Positions 32,501 to 43,421 of a DNA stretch of 64,000 nucleotides are shown one piece after another. The notes beneath the pieces are model-generated. The model saw only the letters and a program-made list of their open reading frames with translations. It did not search any database and was not told the origin of the DNA. Location: contig LLCB01000014.1 of the NCBI GenBank assembly GCA_001414345.1, forward strand, positions 186,001 through 250,000. Reading direction: 5' to 3'. Position 1 is the stretch's first letter. The number at the start of each line of letters is the position of its first letter. This DNA is from Hymenoscyphus infarciens. Lineage: Eukaryota > Ascomycota > Leotiomycetes > Helotiales > Helotiaceae. A program made the translations under genes and the position numbers.

Positions 32501-35335
32501 CACGTCCTCTTGACTTTGGAATCGACCTGCAGCTTGTGGACCGCTTCGTCTTCTAATAGCATTAGACGCGATATCGTCAATCAAAGCCTCATACAGGCGT
32601 GAGCATGATAAAAGAAATTCATATCTGCCCGACACCAGTTCAACCCCCTCAACAATCGTTGACAACCGCCCACCACCACGGCTGACCCCCAGTAGCCCAC
32701 TTCGTGCCAACAGTGGCCAGACCCGACCGGGGGACAGTGGAGTCAACGAGTGTATGAAATGAACACAGCTGACGAGTATCCCTAGCGGCACCTCGGAACC
32801 CGAAACAGTGGATTGTCTCTGCACCTCTTCTTCAAATATGTCGAATATCACAGTGATGATATCGTGATTTCGACTCAGCCCTGAGCTTGTCGTTTCCAGA
32901 ATATTTTGTGCATCATCCTTGGCATTGAGATTCGAGGCGTCCGATTTCGTAGTATTGTGGAGTATCGTCGCAAGTATATCTATGATTTCGACAACCGAGT
33001 CTCGATCCACCGGCATCCCAGTCGTAGCGTCGACTAAGTCGCTTGCTGTTAAAAAGGTTTCCAACAGTTTCCCAAGATATTTCAGTCCTGAGTATTTATG
33101 ATACCAGAACACCACTCTTGGCCCAGAGTCAGAAATAACACGCCCGTAGGTTTTTTCCTTGATACAAAAATCGGGGTCTGTTAAAGTCAGAGCCATCGAA
33201 TTTGATTGCACTCTTTGGTGATACGACTTTGATCGACCTTGGAACAAGTGAACAGGCGCTTTGAGACGAACTGTGTTACTATTGTCCTCCTCTAGGGCTG
33301 TTTCGTAATCGATAAAGTTCTCCGGCAAGCGGTATGTAAAGAAGGGAATCTCGTGCAACCACTCGACAGCAGACTTGTAATTTTCTCCATAATAAGTTGA
33401 TTCGCAGGAAGCAACAGCATGAATTAAGCGTAAGAATGGCAAGGGTTCGCATGGGTATCTTGACAGGGCAGTTTGGAAAAATGTTATCAAAACATCATTG
33501 GTTATGAAGGTCGCTATTGGATCGAAAGCTGCTATGCTTTGTTTCGAGTCCACGACATCCCAGTAATTCTGCCCCCCAAGCAGCGCAGAAAGGAGAGCTT
33601 CAATGACTTCAGGTATGTAACCAAGACCACTGTTACTGCCTCCAATGAGATCCAGGATGAGTATTCGCATGATTCCACCAACTTCGGTGGAGAAGAATGC
33701 GTCAGATGTGTTTCCAAGGCGAAGCGAAAGCCCAGAAAGGGTTTCGAGGACTCGGGTCTCGTTGACAGATCTGCGAGCTAAAAAGTCGAGTGCATCGTCG
33801 CCTTCAATACTATTTTTGACGATTTGGGTCAAGTCTGCGTAAGGATTAGGAGTTGTAGAAACATCTCCGTCCCCTTGGTCGGGATCCTCGTTGCTGATTA
33901 CTTTCAGGATAGACACCCACGCCAGAATTGGAGGGCCTGCGGTCGTAAAACCCATATCTGCAGCATCCATCATGATTTGGTGGATTTCCGATAATGTGGT
34001 GGTGTTGAGAATATAGGGGCCACTCGGGTCGCCATTCGCAACTATAACTCCATTTTGGTTGGGGTCATTGAGATACTGCAAAGTACTTCCAACACTCAAA
34101 ACTGCTAGAGAAATCACCATGGTGAGACTTTGCAGAGGTAACACCAATGATTGCAGAGAAGGTTCTTCCTGTTGGATAGTCAGTATTTTATTCATGAAAT
34201 TATACTTTGAAGGTTTTTCGAAAATAAAACTCGGAAAATTGCAAATTGGATTGATCTTGTTTACATACCGTAGAAAAAGCGTTGAAGAATTCACAAGACT
34301 GCAACAGTCGAAACCAGCCAAGAGTGAGTTGTGATGTTGGAAAGTCAGCATCCGAGAACACCATCTGCAAGAGAATTTCCATTGTGTGTGTTGCTTCCGT
34401 GAGTTGTGTCCTAACCCAGTCTGCCTCAATTTCTGGTCGAGATCCATCATACCACCCGCTGCCATTACCAATATTCTGGACATTTCTTTCGACCGCCATC
34501 AAACATTGCAAGAAGAAGGCTTCGGTTGGGCCGATAGCAGCCAAGATGCCTCTTCCGCTTGCTTCCAGCCAGGTGTCGGCTACTACCGTCGGTTTTGCCT
34601 TTCCATTCTGCCCCTCCTTTTGAGCATTTTTCTTGTAGACTGCAAATATCAGGCGTTCCAGACATTTGAGAAAGTATCTTCTCTCTGAGAGGTATAATGC
34701 AAGTATGCGCTTCCGTCGGCTGTCCTCCGTCTCGAAATGCGCCTGGGCTTCCACCGGGTCGACTCCTCGAGATAGCAATGTTGCCGTAACTGGACTCGAA
34801 AACTTGCTATCACCTGCGGCTTCTCGTATGCTTGCAAGCTCCTCTTCTGAAAAGTCCCCTAGAAGCCTTGCTGAAACGCGCGCCTGGCATTCTTGCACCA
34901 CAATCCTCAAGGCTGATACTTCATCGAATCCACCCACATTGCCCAGCCATGCCGTATCCGCCTTGACCAGGGCTATGTCGAATCGCGCGTCTGAGGAGGG
35001 TGTAACGTTGATCGCAGAGGTTTTCGTCTCAAAGAGTGACTTGGTTTGGGGAGTTGGCTTGGAATCATCGAATGGCCGTGATAATAGCCCTCGGATGGTC
35101 GCATCTGAGAGAAATCGCTCGATAATGGGGTGTTCGTCTATTGAGCCCTCGATGGTTTCCTGGATGACAGAAAAAACGGTTTTCCATGAGCTATATTTCA
35201 GTTAGCAGGGTCCGGATGTTTACAAAAGTAAGAATAGAAGAAGCTTTAGAAGGACGAAGCGCACATCAAGATCTCGTCCCCGTTCAGACATTTATTTAGG
35301 GAGGGAAAATAGCTGGACTCTGCTGGCGAAGCCAT
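29546..35335 (-). CDS. NUP188: Nucleoporin Nup188 (inner-ring scaffold of the nuclear pore)
   Basis: Exons, in transcript order, are 35335-35265, 35190-34269, 34168-30980 and 30931-29546. All phases close, giving 1,855 residues, close to the ~1,830 of known fungal Nup188. Start MASPAESSYFPSLNKCL, with the donor inside codon 24. Nup188 is one of the two large alpha-solenoid scaffold proteins of the inner ring and binds Nic96 and Nup145N-type linkers. Diagnostic stretches are 'ISWKTVFSVIQETIEGS', 'FETKTSAIN', 'VSALRIVVQECQAR', 'RILALYLSERRYFLKCLERL', 'PPSLLGHLGPHTAKNFL', 'KTPRESVAKD', 'LSQNFWPWTVYG', 'NVNLSLVDAQIALFHGW', 'GELSMLFLLELSTLPLMAEQ' and 'GARSVLRERIVPMG'. An SH3-like insertion region may lie near 'VFWYHKYSGLKYLGK'. 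The related paralogue Nup192 does not share these stretches. It is divergent from TRP1 with ~350 bp between starts. There are no signs of damage. Confidence 0.93.
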
Positions 35336-35684
35336 TTCTCCCAAGTTCGGCAAGCCAAACAGCGTTGCTATGGCGCGGCTCGGAGCATAAGAAGAGCTCT
35401 AGGAGAGCTTCTTGGAGTTCTGTTGCAGGGCACTTTGCACTTTTGGTTGCTGGAAGACGCGCGAGCGCGATGAATCCCGTCGGTAGGGTAGCGGCGCTTG
35501 TTTCTCCGTTTCTCCTTCATACCCCTGTCACTTCAGCCTTTCCTCTCAGCCTTCCGGTTCTGTGATACTTGTACCCCACATTGATTTATTCGTCACCTCT
35601 TGTCAACCTTCCCAACCTTCCAGTTCCCGTCTTTCATCAACTCTCACCATCTCACCACCACACCCCCAAGGTCAGGTGACATCT
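35336..35684. promoter_or_regulatory. Divergent promoter between NUP188 and TRP1
   Basis: 349 bp separate the two ATGs. The TRP1 side (35560-35684) is strongly C/T-rich, as in many fungal promoters without a TATA box; no clear TATA or CCAAT box is seen. The canonical cross-pathway (Gcn4/CPC1) site TGASTCA is absent here, but one copy lies just inside TRP1 at 36006-36012. Confidence 0.55.
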
Positions 35685-38020
35685 ATGCCTTCCCTCGACT
35701 TGATCGATCACTCTCCCCAGCAACCAGAGGCTGCCCCCCCTCTGGCAAACGCCTCAAATGTTATAATCATTGACAATTTCGACTCCTTCACGTGGAATAT
35801 CTACCAGTACTTTGTCCTCGAAGGAGCCACCGTCCATGTCTTCCGGAACGATGAAATCAGCATCAACGAGCTCGTTGCGAAAAAGCCGACTCAATTGGTC
35901 ATCAGTCCAGGTCCAGGACACCCCAAGACCGACTCGGGCATCAGTAGAGATGCCATTAAACATTTCGCCGGCAAGATTCCAGTACTGGGAGTCTGTATGG
36001 GCCAGTGAGTCACCCAAGCTATCAATCGCTGCTATGGATTGCATGCTGACTTGGGAAAAGACAATGCATGATCGACCTCTATGGGGGTGAGGTGAAATAT
36101 GCCGGAGAGATCCTCCATGGAAAGACCTCACCTATCCGCCATGACTCCAAAGGTGTCTACACCAATATCCCTCAAGATGTACCCGTCACCCGTTATCACT
36201 CGCTCGCTGGCACATATCCGAGCCTCCCGGAATGCTTGGAAGTTTCCTCGTGGATTGCACAAGGGCCAGATGGCGGGAAGGGTGTGATTATGGGTGTGCG
36301 ACACAGGGAATTTGTGCTGGAAGGCGTCCAATTCCACCCAGAAAGCATTCTTACCGCCGAAGGCCGACTCATGTTGAAGAATTTCCTTCAAATGCAAGGG
36401 GGCACCTGGAAAGAGAATGAGAAATCGGGGGTTGATAGCAAAAGCCAAAAACCCAATGGTGCGGCTAACAAGAAGGAAAACATCCTTGAGAGGATATTCG
36501 CCCACCGAAAAGCCGCGGTCGCGGCACAAAAAGAGATCCCCTCCCAGCGCCCTAGTGATCTTCAAGCATCCTACGAACTTGACATTGCACCACCTCTCAT
36601 CTCCTTCGTTCACCGATTGAGAAAAACTCCTTTCCCACTCTCTCTCATGGCCGAGATCAAACGAGCTTCTCCCTCGAAAGGAATAATCTCCTTGTCTACC
36701 TGCGCACCTGCCCAGGCTAGGACTTATGCTTTGGCGGGAGCCAGTGTGATTTCCGTCTTGACGGAGCCCGAGTGGTTCAAAGGAAGCATCGATGATCTAC
36801 GAGCTGTACGACAGGCTTTGGAAGGAATGCCAAATCGACCCGCCATTCTCCGGAAAGAGTTTGTTTTTGACGAGTATCAAATCCTTGAGGCTCGACTGGC
36901 TGGAGCTGACACTGTATTGTTGATAGTGAAGATGCTGGATGAAGCCACATTGACTCGACTCTATCTCTACTCCCAATCTCTAGGTATGGAGCCATTGGTC
37001 GAGGTCAACAATGCCGAAGAGATGACAATTGCCGTGAAACTTGGTTCCAAAGTCATTGGTGTGAACAATCGCAACTTGACCAATTTTGAGGTTGATCTCG
37101 ACACTACTAGCAGTCTTCTCGACCAAGTTCCAAGGGAGACGATTGTTTGCGCACTTAGCGGCATTTCTGGACCACAAGACGTTGAAGCATACAAAAGCAA
37201 TGGTGTCGGGGCAGTCCTCGTTGGTGAAGCTCTTATGCGAGCAAAGGATACCTCAAATTTCATTCGTGAGCTTCTAGGGGGGTCACAGCCAGTTTCAAAA
37301 TCAGCTCCCGGTAGTCTTCTCGTTAAGATTTGCGGTACCCGAAAAGCTGAAGCTGCAGAAGAAGCGATCAAAGCAGGCGCAGATCTTATCGGCATGATAT
37401 TGGTCCCAGGTCGAGGTAGACACGTACCCTACAAAGACGCCATTGCGATATCCAAAGCCGTTCACCAATCTACGCTTACCACTGGGACTGTGGCAAGCGA
37501 CAGGGTTGGCAGCCAAGCAACTGATTTCTTTGCAAATGCAGCTTCAAATGTCTCCAGTCATCGCGCCCTGCTCGTTGGAGTTTTCCAAAACCAACCCCTC
37601 GAGGAGGTATTGGAATTACAAAAATCCTACGAACTCGACATCGTCCAATTACATGGGGATGAGCCACTAGAATGGGCAAATATTATTCCAGTACCTGTAG
37701 TTCGAAGTTTCAAACCAAATCAACCAGGTCTTGGACGTCGTGGGTATCATACTGTTCCTCTACTTGACTCTGCATCTGGTGGATCGGGAGAGAAACTCGA
37801 TATGAGCGAGGTTCGAGATGCTTTGTCTAAGGACCAGCAACTTCGCGTTTTACTCGCTGGAGGGCTTAATCCTGAGAATGTGGCGGATGCGGTGAGGGCG
37901 GCGGGGGAGGTTGGTGAGAGGATTGTGGGAGTTGATGTTAGTTCTGGGGTTGAGGTTGATGGGGTGCAGAGTGTTGAGAAAATACGGGCTTTTGTTAAGG
38001 CTGCGAAATCTGTCCGGTAA
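35685..38020 (+). CDS. trpC: Trifunctional tryptophan biosynthesis protein (GATase / IGPS / PRAI)
   Basis: Exons are 35685-36004 and 36061-38020 (56-bp intron with a CTGAC branch site), giving 759 residues, near the ~760 of ascomycete TrpC/TRP1. Domain 1 (about 27-220) is the glutamine amidotransferase subunit of anthranilate synthase: 'DNFDSFTWN', 'VISPGPGHP', nucleophile Cys104 in 'GVCMGQQC', and His199/Glu201 in 'QFHPES'. Domain 2 (about 250-510) is indole-3-glycerol-phosphate synthase: '[13 protein letters not shown]', '[13 protein letters not shown]', 'VIGVNNRNL', 'SGISGP'. Domain 3 (about 530-759) is phosphoribosylanthranilate isomerase: 'VKICGTRK', 'GADLIGMIL', 'VGVFQNQ', 'VQLHGDE', '[11 protein letters not shown]', 'GVDVSSGVE'. 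The three activities cover steps 1 (with the separate TrpE subunit), 3 and 4 after chorismate. All key residues are intact, so the gene should be functional. The splice junction falls within the catalytic GQQC motif. Confidence 0.97.
36006..36012 (+). promoter_or_regulatory. TGAGTCA (Gcn4/CPC1-type) motif overlapping the trpC intron donor
   Basis: The donor reads CA|GTGAGTCACC, which embeds the perfect palindromic TGAGTCA recognised by Gcn4/CPC1/CpcA activators of amino-acid biosynthesis. A GTGAGT donor makes the first six bases likely by chance, so a regulatory role is only a suggestion. Confidence 0.3.
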
Positions 38021-38143
38021 AACCTACACTCATCATATAGCTATCGACAAGTTGAATAACTGAATTCTTAGAGCTAAGTGAAGACTTCCCTGGTTAATGG
38101 AATGACTAGACTTCTATGGCGAAGTGGGTGAGAAGTGGAGCTA

Positions 38144-38810
38144 CGGCATCCCGTATGTACCAAAAGTCGGAAACGACTAAATCGTAAATCGTAAAATGTT
38201 ATTTTCTGTAAGTAAAAAAGAGAATAATTAAATTACCTCTCCTCTCTCTCTATATTAAGACTAGACAGAGTCTTAACTATAGTAACTAGCTAATTAGAGA
38301 ATAGAGAGAGATAATAAGTATTACGTATAAAGTAGTAATATTACCCTCTCGTATTCTTACTACCTATTACCTACCTCTCGTATCGTATTCTTCTTATTAT
38401 ATTTAGATAAATAAGATAGAGGGAGAGAGAGAGAGAGAGAAAGCGGAAGAGAGAAAGAGAGAGGGATTGTTTACTAAACTCCTCTTATCTACGCTAGGAA
38501 AAACTTTCCTCTGAAATATTTACTTACTCTACTCCCTTACTCCCTCACCCTCTCACTCCTATACTCTCACCTACATTCTCACCTATACTCTCTCGGTTCT
38601 CTCGGTGTACGTAATATATAAAAGAATAGGATAAGGAGTAAGAGAGTAAGCAGATAGTATAATTTAATATAATTTATAATTAGCTATAGCTCTTAAAAGC
38701 CTTAGTTAATCTAGCTACAAATACTTAACTTTTGCGATTTACGATTTACGATTTACGATTTACGATTTACGATCAAGTCGTTTTTGGACTTTTGTACTTT
38801 CAGGACGCTC
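38144..38810 (+). mobile_element. TA-flanked non-autonomous element, copy 2 (667 bp)
   Basis: The left end CGGCATCCCGTATGTACCAA follows TA (38142-38143). The right end reads ..TACTTTCAGGACGCTC before TA (38811-38812) and is an imperfect inverted copy. Subterminal repeats are AAATCGTAAATCG at the left and five GATTTAC units at the right (38734-38773). The interior shares the 'TTAAGACTAGACAGAGTCTTAA' region (38255-38280) and long GA/CT runs with copies 1 and 3. It lies 120 bp after the TRP1 stop and has no coding potential. Confidence 0.85.
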
Positions 38811-38939
38811 TAAGCATCCATCACTCATCATTTATCACTCTTCTTTTGTTACACGTCGCCTTTTTCAAATTGCCTCAAACATTTAAAAATAATTCCACTA
38901 ATGGGAAAGATCAGATCATTTATTAGTGTCATAAGTGTG

Positions 38940-40650
38940 AAAGTGAGCATCGTTTGAAAAGAGTTTAAAAAAAGTTTGATTACATAGCGCACTTTTGAAA
39001 ATGTACTAGATGTATTAGAGTACTAAATGAAGATTAGATCAAGTTTTTATTTTTAGGATTTTAAGCGATGATAAGGATAGGTATGTTAATCTAGGGAATG
39101 AGTGTGTTTGTTTATAGGTTACTCGCAGCGTACTCGGTAGTAATTTTAAGAGCTAAAAGTATCTTATCCATCTCTTGCGAAACGGACAAAGGCGAATAGA
39201 GCCATCGATCATAGGTTGTTTATTGTAAATCACTAGACACTTTAAAGAGACACTTTCCATTAGAGGCTAGTTTCCACCTATCGGTCGCACCTATGTTTTT
39301 TCTACATTTTCTACGCTTTGTCGCCAAGTCTCCTTTTCCTCTTTTCTAGTTAGCTATTTCGAATACATAGTCTTTCTAGAACGGATCTCCCGCAATCGCT
39401 TCATATCCAACTACTAGCTCCTCAACTCCAACCCTACAATCGTTCTCACAATCCATTTAACACACACCTCTGCCGCTTTATTCCGCCACTTTACTCCCGC
39501 GTGACTTCGACAAACTCACTTTCTAAGATTATTTTTTTCTACTACTAAAAATGCATCTTCTTCAAATTTCCCAAGAATAGCATGTTTATTTAGTCTCTAT
39601 TACTATAGCTAGATTTATATATCTAATTTTGAAATAGAGGTTAAGCTAAGGATATTTTGAATACTCTGAAGAGAAATGAAAGTAGCTATTTTATAATATA
39701 CACAGGTCTAGGAGATTAGTATTTTAAGCAGAGGTCTTAGGAATTTCAAAATATAGAGGTTATTCTATTTAGTAGGTGAATAGACACGAGGATATAGTAG
39801 TTAGTAGATGAATTAATAGAACAAAGTAGTAGTAGATAGCTATAAGAAAATACTCTAGAGATTCTTAGCTATTTAACTCAAATAGAATATTCTTTAGATA
39901 AATATAGAATATAAGATAGTTCTAAGACCTTCGAAGTTTAGTTTAATTGTCTTAGTTATTCTAAAAATCTAAAAATCTCGAAGAATAGGAATTTTTAGAA
40001 ATACTTAGAGTTAGCTAAGTAACGACTAAATACTCTAAGTAATTAGTAAATAAAAAGCCTCTCGGTAATTTATATTAACTATATAGTATTTATTTAGATA
40101 CGTATATTATACTCTATACTTATTTAAACTTCGAGGTTTATTTGACTATCTTCGTTAAATTAAATATCGCGAGTAAGATAATTATATAGAAATACTTAGA
40201 GTAGTAGAATAAAATTTAATACTCTAGACAATTAGTACCTCTGATTTAATTTATTACTATCTTATCCGTATAAAAATAAGTACTAGACGTATCTGGAATT
40301 GCTTATTTCTACACTTACTATCTATACGCTAGATTTGATTTGTTTAAAGAATGCTTTAGAATAAATACACACTTACCTCCTATTCCGATACCATCCAGCT
40401 CCAAGCTCTGCCCTATTTAAGTACACTCATATATGAAACACTTTGAATACATCCTTCGATCCTATCAGGTGCCTTACGAATTGCCCCACCCTAGGGGATT
40501 AACGTAGATAGGACATTTATCCCAGGTGGTACTACAGTTTTACCAATTTTCTATCCCCACCAGACGTAATTATTCTATCCTACTTAATTCATGACTAGCG
40601 GTTCATTCAATTATTCTAGAACTCCTCGTTTACTTATATTAGATAAATAT
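38940..40650. repeat. AT-rich, partly RIP-like region
   Basis: The central part (39540-40400) is strongly TA-rich without open frames and probably contains degraded transposon sequence. The flanks are less extreme. I could not match terminal repeats, although CACCCTAGGGGATTAACG near 40485 resembles an element end. No gene was seen from 38,811 to 41,577. Confidence 0.5.
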
Positions 40651-41577
40651 TATTTGAATAAGTGTTTTATACTACGTATTTGTAGGATGTCTAAACTTTG
40701 TATTAGATATTTTGGGGTAATGTTATTATTTGGAGATTTTTGAGATCGATAGGATCGATAGAGTAAGTGTTTGAGGGTTGGAATCAGAGGGATATGATGC
40801 TGATGGGGAGGGAGGAAACAGCGTTGAAGTGGATTTGAATTACAAACCTGGGGTGCTCCAGTAGAAGAAATATAGAATTGCAAAGGGGGTGTTGGGACTT
40901 GGAAACAAAACGGCGTCATTTTCGACGTTGGGGTTCATGTACAGCAAATTCCCTTAGAGAATGAAAATAGACAGTGAATCCAAGTTGGTCAGCCAGAGTC
41001 TTTATTCACTTTTAACAACTGGGAAAAGTGAAAGTTCGCATCTCCTCACCTTTGAAAGCTCAACTACGTAGGTTTGCAAGATACAAGGCAACACTAGCAT
41101 TGGCTTCGTCGGGCGTTCAAACTTCCAACCTCGCAACTTCTTGCAGATCTCAAGTGGCATTTACTTGAGCTTCAAACCCTTCCCCAAATCCAAAACCCGC
41201 GTCGCAAAAACATACAATCTCAACTCTGTCGCTGTATTCAGCCTCGAGTTCTATCTCAGTTTCTCCTCAATATCCGCCATAACCTTCACTTTCTTTGACC
41301 TAACTTACATCATATCAACAAAAATATCTCTTTAGGTAGGTCACCAACCTCAACTTACTCATCGTTTCTACCTCTTATTCTCTCTTCAAAGACCTCAAGT
41401 TTGTTTCGTCTTTCCTCTAGAGGCATCACAGATCCATCGCGCAACAGAATATCATCTCAAATCATCCGTCGACAAATCGCCTGACTTATCTTGCAACGGT
41501 CGTCAGTCTACTGACTCAACCCAGACACGCCCATTCTCGACTAAAATAACACAACATCAAGCCAGCCCACCTTCAAA
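40651..41577. other. Intergenic/promoter region of the BRCT gene
   Basis: Normal-composition DNA, C/T-rich from about 41,050 to the ATG at 41578, as expected for a fungal promoter and 5' UTR. Short open frames here have no recognisable content. Confidence 0.45.
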
Positions 41578-43421
41578 ATGGCGCCAACAAAACCCGCGAA
41601 GGACATGAAGCCCTCGAAACCCACCAAAAACCTCACCTTCCACCAAGACCTCCCACCCAAGAACCAAAACCACAAGGTCACCAAATCAAAGAAAGAAGCC
41701 ACTAACCTCACCTTCCACCACCCCTCAACCAAAACCAAAACCAAAACCAAAACTCACAAACCCCCAAAGCCCCAGAAAGAGTACAAGGGAAAGCAAATAT
41801 TCAAGGGTAAAGAGATGGCCCTCTCCGGCTCCTTCACAAATGCCGGAAAACCGGCAACTCATGAACAAGTTGGCAAATGGATCACCAATCATGGAGGAGA
41901 GTATGTCACTGAGGTTGGCAGTGAGACAACGCATTTGATTTGCACCATTGAGGATTATAAGAAGAAGAGCCCAAATGGTAAGTCTTGGGTCTCCTTCAGT
42001 CGCATCGTGTCATAACATTCCTGTACATAAATACGTATGCTGACCAACATCACAGTCAAAAAAGCCCTCGAACTCAACAAACGCAAAGGCAAAAACTGCA
42101 AAATGGTCACCTTCGATTGGATAGAAGATTGTCTCATCCCCAACAAAAAGCGCTCCTTACCAACCACTAACTTTACCATCAAAGCAACACTTCAGCGCCT
42201 CAAGGAGCGTGCACACGCGGAATCTAAACATCGGAAGAATTTCGAAAACGGTGTGCTATCTTCCGAATCTTTCACTGGTCATAGTACGTATGCTAATGTG
42301 TGATTGTTTTTGGGGGCGTGTAGAAGAGACTTTCGAACGAGACCGTGTTACTGATTGGGGAAAAGGATTGCATCGAGTGTATTATGATGGAGCGGATTTT
42401 GAGCATAAGGTTGAGCTTAAAAAGGTTGACAGCGACGGTGGCGGAAGGATGAGGGTAAAGAGGTATACTTTATACGTACGTTTTCTTTCCTTTCTTTCCT
42501 TTCTTTCCTTTCTTTCCTTTCTTTCCTTTCTTTCCTTTTTACTGCTTGGGTGAGAGGGAGGACAGAAACACTAACAACCACGCCCAGCTCTTCCAATCCA
42601 TCGCCAACCCCCCACACTTCATGACCGCCGCACAATTGAATGAGACGATCATCACTCCTCTACCCTTGATCCCTCACTCCACCGATCCTCCCGCCAAACC
42701 AGCCAAGACCCATCGTCCTATTTCATATTTCAGGGATTACTGTCAACCAAAGGAGTTTCGCCAAGCATTCGCAGACTTCAAGCATTTTTTTCACGAGAAA
42801 ACGGGTGTGGAGTGGGATGATAGATTGAAAGGGGGAGTGAAGGGCAAGTTCCAGTATTCTGTCCCAGCTGAGGGAAAGCCTGTTGGTTGGTTGCCCCTGG
42901 GAAGAGAGGGGAGAGTTAGGTATCCGGAGTTGCCCGTGGAGGAGGAGGGCGGTGTTGAGGAGAGTGAGATGGATAAGATTAGGGCGTTTATGAAGGTTGG
43001 TGGTGAGAAAGACGATGCGGCAATGACAGGAGTCCAAACTTCCCAGAGTTCCGATACGGTCGCTGGTGTCGAGGGCATTGATTCTGAAATGACTATCGAG
43101 ATGCCCTATTCCGAAACTTCATCCACGACTTTGAGAGGAGACAGTTTCGAAGTCGCGGAAGAAAACAACGGAGAGTCGATCGACTTAAGTATGGAAGATC
43201 CGGTCAACGGCGAGGACGACGGCATGAACGCAATTGTTCTTTCAGATGACGAGGACTCAGAGATTTCGGAAGGAGTTGAGGGCGTTGAGGGGGAGTTTGG
43301 TGGTGGCTTTGATGAATCGAAGGCAGGGGAGATTCCTGACGACGAGAGTTGTGAGAAGCACGAAGATTTCAAGGGATTTGAGGATTTCGAGGGAATTGAG
43401 GGGGGTGTTGTTGAGGGTTGA
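41578..43421 (+). CDS. BRCT-domain protein with WGR-like segment
   Basis: Exons are 41578-41977, 42056-42283, 42324-42475 and 42588-43421, giving 537 residues; the phases join exactly. A Lys/Pro/Thr-rich basic N-terminus (1-72) precedes a BRCT domain (about 73-165): 'FKGKEMALSGSF', 'WITNHGGEY', 'ETTHLICT', 'KMVTFDWIEDCL'. The middle part ('VTDWGKGLHRVYYDGADFEHKVEL...RYTLYLFQS', 'FRQAFADFKHFFHEKTGVEWDDRL') resembles the WGR-like region found after BRCT in PARP-related and other fungal DNA-damage proteins. No PARP catalytic domain is present. The C-terminal ~170 residues are acidic and low-complexity. A nuclear, phosphopeptide- or DNA-end-binding role in genome maintenance is likely but not specific. 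Intron 2 is only 40 bp, and intron 3 contains a (TTTCTTTCC)n run. Confidence 0.82.
42480..42537 (+). repeat. TTTCTTTCC microsatellite within intron 3 of the BRCT gene
   Basis: About six units of a 10-bp pyrimidine repeat directly after the splice donor. Probably neutral, but length changes could alter splicing because it also supplies polypyrimidine sequence. Confidence 0.85.

Noticed and set aside
29546..35335. Assignment to NUP192 instead of NUP188
   Set aside because: The N-terminal, WPWT and C-terminal 'SVLRERIVPMG' stretches are those of Nup188; Nup192 does not share them.
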